Assembly (NCBI GenBank): GCA_013140705.1
Contig: JABFSH010000078.1
Coordinates: 1-32,076 of the forward strand
DNA length: 32,076 nt
Direction of reading: 5' to 3'
Source of the DNA: Methylococcaceae bacterium
GTDB taxonomy: Bacteria > Pseudomonadota > Gammaproteobacteria > Methylococcales > Methylomonadaceae
How positions within the stretch are numbered: position 1 is the first letter of the stretch; each line of letters opens with the position of its first letter. Under the pieces are notes generated by a model, which did not search any database, had not been told where the DNA came from, and saw only the letters and a list, made by a program, of their open reading frames with translations. The translations under genes were made by a program, and so were the position numbers. Below are positions 8,059 to 14,156 of the stretch, one piece after another.

Positions 8059-8461
8059 TTTATGCCATGCAGAATGTTGTCGTATTGCAGATGAGCAAAG
8101 TGCGTTGTTACAAGAAGCCAGGCAAAAACTAAACACCCGGCAACCGCTCAGCAAGCTGGAGCAAAATGGCACACTACACGGGTTGCAGGTATTGATTGAA
8201 AATGCCATTGGTAAAGCCAAACATTCATTAAAAGACTTGGGAGAGTCCGTGCCTGTTTCCGCCTACGATTCTTTGCCAGCCTGCACACTAAAAAAAATAA
8301 ACGATGCCCAGCTTCAGCAATGGAACGCAGCAATTGACCTGCGCAACCGTATTGTACATGACTATATGAGCATTGATATGACAGTAGTATTTGCGTTAAT
8401 CGAGCAACAAGGCTATCAGTTTATTGTAGATTTCTTACGGCAACCGATTTCAACACCCTAA
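8048..8461 (+). CDS. HepT-like HEPN RNase toxin (module D)
   Basis: 137 residues, homologous over the full length to 2136-2555. The motif LRNRIVHDY near residue 99 retains Arg, catalytic His and the tyrosine that MntA-type enzymes AMPylate. It overlaps the interrupted antitoxin by 11 nt, the same geometry as module B. Through the ATGA at 7651 and this overlap, the toxin is on the same message as the rfbF-rfbG-rfbC-methyltransferase operon. The 230 bp after it (8462-8691) hold no gene I can support. Confidence 0.87.
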   Translation: MRLDLCHAECCRIADEQSALLQEARQKLNTRQPLSKLEQNGTLHGLQVLIENAIGKAKHSLKDLGESVPVSAYDSLPACTLKKINDAQLQQWNAAIDLRNRIVHDYMSIDMTVVFALIEQQGYQFIVDFLRQPISTP

Positions 8462-8691
8462 TCAAAATACGCGTCGCAAGTGCTACGGTCTTTTGGATTG
8501 AAAAATGAATACAAATGTGTATCGGCGCTGGTTCGACCGGAAATCTTAGTTAAACCGATCATCGATGGCAACACGGCGTTAATTTCTGATTATTAAAGAT
8601 GAAAGTGCAATCATTCTGAGCATGGTTGTCTAATCATCCTTAGGTTGAATGGGCACAGGTCAAGGTTTTACAAATTGGAAGACGTTAAGCA

Positions 8692-9002
8692 ATGCGAATA
8701 ACACCACAACAAGCTGAGACAGCCCGAATGTTTGCGCACCGACATTTCGGTGAAGATGCAGTGCTATGGCTGTTTGGATCGCGCGCAGACGATGGGAAAA
8801 GAGGGGGGACTACGACTTTCTGGTCGAAACTTCGCTTGATCAGCCTGATATAATTATTGAGCACAAACTAACGATGATCGCGGAACTTCAATCGACCTCG
8901 GCTTTTGAAGATGAAAAAATCGATCTAATTGTGAAACGACGGAATTCCAGTTTTGACATGCCGATTTACGTTGTAGCAAAAAAAGAAGGGGTAAGGCTGT
9001 GA
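8692..9002 (+). pseudogene. Minimal MNT antitoxin frameshifted in a G6 run (module E)
   Basis: From the ATG at 8692 the frame gives MRITPQQAETARMF and later LFGSRADDGKRGG, then runs off at a G6 run (8803-8808). The expected continuation DYDFLVETS lies in the next frame and runs to 9002, ending KKEGVRL like its relatives. One extra G would restore GSRADDGKRGGDYDF, a standard GS-X9-DXD site. The lesion sits exactly between the GS and DXD halves of the active site. The 3' end overlaps the HEPN start as GTGA. It may be a true null allele, a slippage-prone switch, or a sequencing error in a homopolymer. Confidence 0.8.
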
Positions 9003-9490
9003 CACCTGAACGGTTGATGCATATATACCTTGGTGAATGCGATCTGCACGTAGAGGTATTGGCAGAAGCATTGGAAGAGGCGCATACGTGGTTGCCGTTT
9101 AGTGCGGAAACTATACAGAACATTACTAAAAGTCAGCTCCGAATTCTGGATCAGATAGCTTACCGTTTTACCAAATTGCAGGACACTATGGGCCAAAAAG
9201 TATTACCCACAATTCTCGAGCTGGCGCAGGAACCGATTGCGCCCGACTCAACCTTTGCGGAGAAGCTGAACTGGTTGGAACGGATGGGAGCATTGCCTTC
9301 CTCGGAAGAATTGAAAAAGCTCCGTGTAGCACGCAACGCAATCGTACAGGAATATCCTGATGATCGCGATCTAAGGTCCAGTGCTATCAACCGCTTCATT
9401 GATGGAGCAATGCAACTAAATGCACTTTATGTGTTTGTTAGTAGATATATACTCGAGCATTTTCCAAATGTCGAAAACTCATCTGAATGA
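8999..9490 (+). CDS. HEPN-family toxin homologue, catalytic His replaced by Gln (module E)
   Basis: 163 residues from a GTG start that overlaps the antitoxin stop. It belongs with 9838-10320 and 12126-12605: shared RFTKLQDTMG near residue 58, LNWLERMGAL, and a helix ending in LRVARNAIVQEYPDD. The RX4HXY position of the His is Gln here (codon CAG at 9347-9349, one base from CAC/CAT); relatives read RNNIAHQY and RNRLVHEY. The protein is therefore probably RNase-dead, in keeping with its frameshifted antitoxin. It may persist as a harmless relic or as a binding partner for related antitoxins. Confidence 0.82.
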   Translation: MTPERLMHIYLGECDLHVEVLAEALEEAHTWLPFSAETIQNITKSQLRILDQIAYRFTKLQDTMGQKVLPTILELAQEPIAPDSTFAEKLNWLERMGALPSSEELKKLRVARNAIVQEYPDDRDLRSSAINRFIDGAMQLNALYVFVSRYILEHFPNVENSSE

Positions 9491-9553
9491 ATGCAAATTA
9501 TTTAACGCTGAGAAAAATAAACTCGAAGCCCTATTCATTTTGAGATTTTAAAA

Positions 9554-9841
9554 ATGCGCTTAACTGAGTTTGAGATCAATGCGATCAAGCAATCAGCTTA
9601 TGAGACTTTCGGACCCAAGGTCGAAGTATTTCTATTCGGTAGCCGGGTCGATGATGAAAAAAAGGGTGGGGATATAGACTTATACGTCATAGCACAAACT
9701 GGCAACGACCTTTCTCATAAAATTAAATTTTTGCTCGCACTTGAACAGAAAATCGGAGAGCAAAAAATAGATGTCGTTTTGGCAATTGATAAAAACAGGC
9801 CTATTGAACAACACGCAATAAATACTGGGATTTTGCTATGA
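9554..9841 (+). CDS. Minimal MNT nucleotidyltransferase antitoxin (module F)
   Basis: 95 residues, the compact MNT subfamily. FLFGSRVDD and KKGGDIDLYV give a complete GS-X9-DXD, and QKIDVVLAID is the third acidic strand. It ends PIEQHAINTGILL, the typical tail, with ATGA overlap into its HEPN partner. Only a weak GAG lies upstream of the ATG. With 9838-10320 this is an intact-looking module. Confidence 0.87.
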   Translation: MRLTEFEINAIKQSAYETFGPKVEVFLFGSRVDDEKKGGDIDLYVIAQTGNDLSHKIKFLLALEQKIGEQKIDVVLAIDKNRPIEQHAINTGILL

Positions 9842-10320
9842 TTGATTTGAGAATAGAAAAACTCATTGTTGAATGTGATAAACACTTGAAAAGAGTCAAC
9901 GGCGCGCATTTAAAAATGGCCTTGTTTATGCCGTTGGATGCAACAAAATATCAACAGTTGAGCGAGGATGAAATCGAACACATTGATCAGTTTTTGTTCC
10001 GGTTCGCAAAGCTGCAAGATGCAATGGGCGAGAAGCTATTTATGTTGTTGCTTGAGTTTTTAAAAGAAGACAATATCAAGCAAAAACCTTTTATTGACAT
10101 CTTAAATCGACTTGAACAACTTGGCTTATTGGAAGATAAAAATATTTGGCTGGAACTGAGAAAAATCAGAAATAATATCGCCCATCAATATGAAGATGAG
10201 CCACAACAAGCAGCAGAGGCACTTAATGCAATTTATGCATCTAAGTTTGCCTTGGAGAAAATATACACATCGCTTAGGACGAGTTATGCTGGATTGCCGA
10301 CGACACTATATAAAGACTAA
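9838..10320 (+). CDS. HEPN RNase toxin (module F)
   Basis: 160 residues, all-helical. Conserved features shared with 8999-9490 and 12126-12605: DQFLFRFAKLQDAMGEKLF near residue 50, ILNRLEQLGLLED, and LRKIRNNIAHQYEDE near residue 117, an intact RX4HXY with His and Tyr. The MNT/HEPN pair resembles the Haemophilus HI0073/HI0074 arrangement (small nucleotidyltransferase then HEPN). Activity is inferred from motif conservation only. Confidence 0.86.
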   Translation: MIDLRIEKLIVECDKHLKRVNGAHLKMALFMPLDATKYQQLSEDEIEHIDQFLFRFAKLQDAMGEKLFMLLLEFLKEDNIKQKPFIDILNRLEQLGLLEDKNIWLELRKIRNNIAHQYEDEPQQAAEALNAIYASKFALEKIYTSLRTSYAGLPTTLYKD

Positions 10321-10339
10321 GTTCCTTTAAGGTAAGATC

Positions 10340-10527
10340 ATGCGCCTCACCCCATCACAAACACAAATTACAAAAAAACCGTCGATCGCGTTTTAGGTAC
10401 GCCATGCAAAGTATGGCTATTTCGTTCACGAACGGATGATAGTTTACGCGGGGGCGATATTGATCTTTTAGTTGAAGCTGCGGTTGTAATCCCTAAGCCG
10501 GATAAACCGGAACCAAAATACAAATGA
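10340..10527 (+). pseudogene. Degenerate minimal MNT antitoxin remnant (module G)
   Basis: AAGG and the ATG at 10340 open MRLTPSQTQIT, then the frame breaks at an A7 run; the frame one base over reads KTVDRVLGTPCKVWLF, RSRTDDSLRGGDIDLLVEAA and stops at 10527. Three lesions are visible: the homopolymer frameshift, loss of the active-site Gly (FRSR where relatives have FGSR), and truncation after about 60 codons. No HEPN partner follows. A dead relic of the same subfamily as modules E, F and J. Confidence 0.82.
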
Positions 10528-10620
10528 CTTATCTCTATGTTTTTAAATAGAAATTAGACAATTCTTGTCAAAAAATGTAAAGACTTGGCTGGTAAGAGAC
10601 TAATCACTATTTTCCACTAT

Positions 10621-10716
10621 CGTCTTTCCGGCATGGATTGCCGGAATCCAGGTGTCATGGATGAATTTAAGCTCGCCATCCATGGCACTGGATACCCGCT
10701 CCAGGCAAGTATGACG
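10621..10716. repeat. MITE-like palindromic intergenic element
   Basis: About 96 bp with imperfect long inverted ends: the left end CGTCTTTCCGGCATGGATTG and the reverse complement of the right end share CGTC, GGATTCCGG/GGTATCC, CCAG and CATGGATG blocks. Inside the left end is a perfect stem TTCCGGCA/TGCCGGAA (10626-10633 with 10639-10646). The left end is an inverted copy of 125-153. It separates the dead module G from the truncated module H. There is no coding content, and the rest of 10528-10752 holds no gene. Confidence 0.6.
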
Positions 10717-10752
10717 AGCTTGAGCATAATCTGACAAAGTAGAATTAGTCGC

Positions 10753-10833
10753 CACCTGTTTGAGCAAGCGGACTTCATGCCGTATCGGACCAGGCTTCTT
10801 GCAGAAAGGCGGATGGCATGGATCGGGAAGTAG
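10753..10833 (+). pseudogene. mntA: 3' fragment of mntA (module H)
   Basis: Only the last 26 codons plus stop remain: HLFEQADFMPYRTRLLAERR and then MAWIGK, nearly identical to the end of the mntA at 896-1318. The whole catalytic part is missing; sequence homology begins abruptly around 10750, just beyond the palindromic element. Confidence 0.85.
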
Positions 10834-11219
10834 TCGAGCAGAAACTATAATCTTTGCGGCGTTGTTTGCAGCGAATAGAAACAAAGTGCCCAACAGATGC
10901 TGCCAAGCTAGTAACGGACATTATTGCACTCAATCTCAACCGAGCTGTGCAAATCTGTGTAGATATCGGCGCACACTTGATTGCAGGTATGAAAGTTCCG
11001 CCTCCTGACGGCATGGGACAAACTTTCGATTTACTGGCTCAGGAAGGTGTTTTGAATGAGGGGTTGGCCAGTAGCCTCAAAAAGGACGTTGGCTTTCGTA
11101 ATATCGCAGTTCACAACTATGAAAACATTAACTGGGACATTGTGCATAGTATTGTAAAATATCACCTTGCGGACTTTTCAGAGTTTGCCAAGGTGGTTGC
11201 AATGAAGCTGAAAAAGTGA
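10818..11219 (+). pseudogene. hepT: HepT-like HEPN toxin with nonsense codon 11 (module H)
   Basis: A close homologue of 1303-1719: it opens MDREVVEQKL then meets TAA (10848-10850) where the relative has Glu. The frame is open afterwards; a TTG at 10854 could start a 121-residue product. Relative to module A it also lacks four residues after LVTD. The motif RNIAVHNY is intact, with the catalytic His (CAC, 11112-11114) that module A has lost. With its antitoxin almost deleted, expression of an active toxin would be unprotected, so the nonsense codon is probably what made this locus tolerable. Confidence 0.83.
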
Positions 11220-11252
11220 CCGCAATCGATGAGTAAAACAAAACAATTAGCT

Positions 11253-11378
11253 ATGTCGCGCTTTGATTTTATTTCGCCCCCCTTATCTGGTCTGAAGTTG
11301 GTTCAGCGCAAAGCCGTAGAAGATTCTCGTGGTTTCTTGTCGCGTTTCTATGGTGTTTATGCAGCACGATTGCATTGA
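11253..11378 (+). pseudogene. rfbC: Decayed 5' fragment of an rfbC-like epimerase
   Basis: The frame from ATG 11253 reads MSRFDFISPPLSGLKLVQRK and then AVEDSRGFLSRFYG, matching the first 33 residues of the intact protein at 5871-6434 (GRFDFLNTPIAGLKIVQRKS). Homology ends at about 11350; the frame then runs into unrelated sequence and stops at 11378. An upstream in-frame ATG at 11229 also exists. This is part of the ghost copy of the sugar operon. Confidence 0.87.
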
Positions 11379-11460
11379 GTTCTGGACGAATGATGAACGC
11401 TTGCAACTAGTGGCTACTGGCATGGCAGTTAATATTATTAATCGGCAAGAACAAAATTGA
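11359..11460 (+). other. Small open frame of unknown origin, probably a gene remnant
   Basis: A 33-codon frame (MQHDCIEFWTNDERLQLVAT, GMAVNIINRQEQN) overlaps the end of the rfbC remnant in another frame and stops just before module I. It is amphipathic and could be the tail or head of a lost gene. No family is recognised and no ribosome binding site is seen. Confidence 0.25.
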
Positions 11461-11486
11461 AAAAGAGTACCTCCCCACCAAATCGA

Positions 11487-11705
11487 TGGCTGACAATTTC
11501 AATAATGACCTCGACACGAACCGATATTGACCTAATCATTGAAGCCGAGGTGGCGCTCCCTAATCGAGCTGACGCCATCTGCGACCTGTATGGGGCACTG
11601 GTTATGGCGTTAGGTGAGCGTAAACTGGACATTGTGCTTAAGGACGCCCGTACCATGGAAGAGCCCATTTTTGAAATAGCCCGGCACACAGGGGTCTTGT
11701 TATGA
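11487..11705 (+). pseudogene. Truncated, frameshifted MNT antitoxin remnant (module I)
   Basis: The C-terminal two thirds of a minimal MNT are readable: TDIDLIIEAEVALPN, ERKLDIVLKDAR, and the typical ending EIARHTGVLL. The GS half of the active site is missing; upstream the frame FNNDLDTN fits the linker between GS and GGDID but is out of register, consistent with a 2-nt deletion at about 11518. The stop overlaps the next ATG as ATGA, the usual geometry of these modules. Confidence 0.75.
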
Positions 11706-11833
11706 GATGGGACTATTTGCCGGAATATGCTCAAAATGCCTCATTGTCGCTGGCATTAGCAGAAAAAGTGAGCATAGCGTTTATTAATAGGCATCAAATG
11801 TCTTATCGTAAAAAAGAGGTGGGAACAAGATGA
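11702..11833 (+). pseudogene. Short N-terminal remnant of the HEPN partner of module I
   Basis: A 43-codon frame (MRWDYLPEYAQNASLSLALA, EKVSIAFINRHQMSYRKKEV, GTR) occupies the exact place of a HEPN toxin gene: its ATG overlaps the antitoxin stop and its TGA overlaps the start of module J. It is far shorter than the roughly 160 residues of other partners and has no RX4HXY, so only an N-terminal stub appears to remain, probably fused to foreign sequence. The assignment rests on position. Confidence 0.5.
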
Positions 11834-12129
11834 GTCTTGATGAAAAAACTCGCGACATTAATAAGGGCGAGGTTGCCAGCCAACTTGGGACAGAAGCTAT
11901 CGTGCGTCTGTTTGGAAGTCGTTTCGATGACACGCAACGAGGTGGAGATATTGATTTACTCATTGAGCCAAGTCGTCCCGTAGTACACCGAATCCAAGTA
12001 GAATGTCGTTTAGCGACTCTACTGTACATCAAGCTGGGTGGCCGCAAGGTCGATGTATTCATCAAGGACTCTCTCGGTCCACTGCGTCCGATTCTTGAAC
12101 AGGCGCTACACAACGGCATCGTTTTATGA
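11830..12129 (+). CDS. Minimal MNT nucleotidyltransferase antitoxin (module J)
   Basis: 99 residues. VRLFGSRFDDTQRGGDIDLL gives a complete GS-X9-DXD, GRKVDVFIKD is the third strand, and it ends ALHNGIVL. A good ribosome binding site (AGAGGTGG, 8 bases upstream) and an ATGA overlap with the preceding stub support the ATG at 11830. Its own stop overlaps the HEPN start (ATGA). It looks functional. Confidence 0.87.
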   Translation: MSLDEKTRDINKGEVASQLGTEAIVRLFGSRFDDTQRGGDIDLLIEPSRPVVHRIQVECRLATLLYIKLGGRKVDVFIKDSLGPLRPILEQALHNGIVL

Positions 12130-12605
12130 CAACGTCACAAGACCAGCAATTTGTTCTGGATCAACTCATCCGGGTCACGGCAAAAGAAGTACGTTTTCTT
12201 AAGCGAACAGCTGATCGACTACGATCGGTGAATATCGATATTTTTTGGGTTGAGTCGCTTGAAAGCAACGATGAAAACAGTGAAATGCTCGACGCAGTCG
12301 TATCGCGCTTTGGACGCCTGCAAGACACTTTGGACGATAAACTTCTGCCCGCAATACTAAGTGCAAGTCTTGAAAAAACCGGTGCGCAACTGGACAATTT
12401 GCTCCGTGCAGAAAAACTTGGCTGGATCGAGTCAACCCAAACCTGGATCGAACTTCGCGAACTCAGAAACCGGCTAGTGCATGAATACATAGAATCGGCA
12501 GACGATCTTCTGAGTGCACTGCAACAGGCCTTGCAGGGTGTTCACATCCTGACTGAAAACCAATTGCGCTTGGTGTCTTTTGCACAGAATATGAAGCTGA
12601 AATGA
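12126..12605 (+). CDS. HEPN RNase toxin (module J)
   Basis: 159 residues, the same subfamily as 9838-10320. RFGRLQDTLDDKLLPAIL near residue 60 and IELRELRNRLVHEYIE near residue 115 are present; the latter is an intact RX4HXY with His and Tyr. It is the last module of the series and is followed within 60 bp by the methyltransferase remnant, then the main polysaccharide operon in the same direction with no terminator visible. Confidence 0.86.
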   Translation: MTTSQDQQFVLDQLIRVTAKEVRFLKRTADRLRSVNIDIFWVESLESNDENSEMLDAVVSRFGRLQDTLDDKLLPAILSASLEKTGAQLDNLLRAEKLGWIESTQTWIELRELRNRLVHEYIESADDLLSALQQALQGVHILTENQLRLVSFAQNMKLK

Positions 12606-12664
12606 TATCGTCAATGTTTTTTCAGGTTTCAATAGTAATCAAACAATTGGGCTGTACTCATAAA

Positions 12665-12712
12665 TGGGGCGGACAGTTCGTCACAGCTGTACCAAAATTG
12701 GAGATTGCATGA
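12665..12712 (+). pseudogene. 3' tail of a second sugar C-methyltransferase gene
   Basis: In frame the segment reads WGGQFVTAVPKLEIA and stops, closely matching the end of the intact methyltransferase (LGTQFVTAVPGLEVL, stop at 7654). Everything upstream of this tail is gone. As in the intact copy, the stop overlaps the next ATG (ATGA at 12709). Confidence 0.75.
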
Positions 12713-12828
12713 CGGATGTCGTATTGCTTACCGGTACCACCGGTTTTGTTGGTCGCCAAGTGCTGAAAGGACTGGGAGGATACAGTGCTCTGAATCGAGT
12801 GGTGATTCGTGAAGGAACCCAATCTTGA
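12709..12828 (+). pseudogene. Truncated 5' end of an NAD-dependent sugar epimerase/reductase
   Basis: 39 codons: MTDVVLLTGTTGFVGRQVLK then GLGGYSALNRVVIREGTQS and stop. The Rossmann motif TGTTGFVG is that of extended SDR enzymes acting on nucleotide sugars, which normally exceed 280 residues; here an internal deletion leaves only the first strand and helix. Its ATGA coupling to the methyltransferase tail shows that the lost operon continued into this reductase gene, a combination common for CDP-branched-sugar operons. Confidence 0.8.
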
Positions 12829-12849
12829 AGATTGACTCTGCACAACACT

Positions 12850-13338
12850 ATGATTGATCTTCATCCCACCTCGAAAATTTCTCCCCATGCAGATATTGAG
12901 GATTCAGTTCGTGGCAGCCGTATAGCTATTGGCGCTTATTCAGTTATCGATAGCTTCGTTAAGGTCAAACCGGCGGGAGGATTTGGTGATCTACTGATAG
13001 GCGAGTATACGGTAATTAACTCAGGAACAGTGCTATATACAGGCAATGGAATTCATATTGGAAACAATGTAGCGATTGCAGCTAATTGTACGTTTGCTCC
13101 GGTAAATCACGAATACAAAAAAAAAGATACTCTGATAAGGGTACAAGGTTTTCGACCAAGCAAGGGGGGCATCTTTATTGAAGATGATGTTTGGATTGGC
13201 GCCAATTGTGTTCTATTGGACGGAGCACATTTGGGAATAGGGTGTGTAATCGCAGCGGGATCAATAGTAAGGGGACCAGTAGCAGCATATTCGATTAACG
13301 CAGGCAATCCACTGACGGTTATTGGATGGCGTGAATGA
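12850..13338 (+). CDS. Left-handed beta-helix (hexapeptide repeat) acyltransferase
   Basis: 162 residues from the ATG at 12850 (a TTG at 12832 would add six). Imperfect hexapeptide repeats run through most of the chain: SKISPHADIEDSV, IGEYTVINSGTVLYTG, IGNNVAIAANCTF, then a loop APVNHEY carrying the catalytic-type His, and IEDDVWIGANCVLLDGAHLG. This is the WbbJ/LacA-type O-acetyltransferase pattern, so it probably acetylates a sugar of the repeat unit. The stop overlaps the next start (ATGA). Confidence 0.88.
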   Translation: MIDLHPTSKISPHADIEDSVRGSRIAIGAYSVIDSFVKVKPAGGFGDLLIGEYTVINSGTVLYTGNGIHIGNNVAIAANCTFAPVNHEYKKKDTLIRVQGFRPSKGGIFIEDDVWIGANCVLLDGAHLGIGCVIAAGSIVRGPVAAYSINAGNPLTVIGWRE

Positions 13339-14156
13339 CATATACAGTACTTGGTGCAAGAGGGTTCATTGGTAAAGAGCTAGTTGACTCATTAAGATCA
13401 CAAGATTTGGAAGTTTATCATCCTGTTCGGCAAGATAAAAACTGGCTAAAAAATGTTCTGACCCATGATCTTGGGCATGTCTTTTACTGTATAGGCCTGA
13501 CAGCTGATTTCAGAAAGCGTCCTTTTGACACGGTTGAAGCTCATGTTTGTCTATTGCGGCAAATTCTTGAGTACGGACGAATGGAATCCCTGATTTATTT
13601 GTCAAGTACACGTGTTTACGAAGGTGCCGCAGCAACTGATGAATCGACAGCTTTGCAAGGTATACCCACCAATCCCGGACATCTCTATAATTTCAGTAAA
13701 TTGATGGGGGAAAGTCTTTGTCTTAACAGCAGACGTGATGCAAAGATAGTGCGGCTGTCAAATGTTTATGGGCCGTCTATGGAATCTCAGAACTTTTTAT
13801 CTGTTGTAATTAAAGAAGCCGCAGAAACTGGTAGAATTCGTTTTTTGACTTCACCAAAATCTTCGAAAGATTTTATTTCGCTGAATGAAGTTGTTAGGTT
13901 ATTGCCACGCATTGCAATGGAAGGTAAACATACAATATATAATTTGGCTAGCGGCAAGAATACAACAAATGCAGATATTGCATTTTTACTTGAACGCGAA
14001 GGAATTGAGGTTAGTTTTCAAACAGAGTCTCCAGAATGGACTTTCCCTATTATTAACATTAATCGGCTGGAGTCAGAGTTTGGTCAACCATCTGATAGCT
14101 TGGCAGCTGATCTACCCCCTTTACTTAATCTTTTTCGACCTAAGGTTTCAGCATGA
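13335..14156 (+). CDS. NAD-dependent epimerase/dehydratase (extended SDR), possible NDP-sugar 4-ketoreductase
   Basis: 273 residues. N-terminal VLGARGFIGKEL (Rossmann glycines), the catalytic Ser region LIYLSSTRVYEG near residue 95, and YNFSKLMGE (YxxxK) near 125, then RLSNVYGPS. It is a good candidate for the 4-ketoreductase missing from the rfbFGC/methyltransferase operon, but substrate cannot be deduced. Both ends overlap neighbours by 4 nt, so it is tightly coupled to the acetyltransferase and the CmcI-like gene. Confidence 0.85.
   Translation: MTYTVLGARGFIGKELVDSLRSQDLEVYHPVRQDKNWLKNVLTHDLGHVFYCIGLTADFRKRPFDTVEAHVCLLRQILEYGRMESLIYLSSTRVYEGAAATDESTALQGIPTNPGHLYNFSKLMGESLCLNSRRDAKIVRLSNVYGPSMESQNFLSVVIKEAAETGRIRFLTSPKSSKDFISLNEVVRLLPRIAMEGKHTIYNLASGKNTTNADIAFLLEREGIEVSFQTESPEWTFPIININRLESEFGQPSDSLAADLPPLLNLFRPKVSA

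Noticed and set aside
896-12605. Insertion sequences or transposases as carriers of the modules
   Set aside because: I found no transposase frame, terminal inverted repeats of an IS, or target duplications; only a short MITE-like element at 10621-10716.
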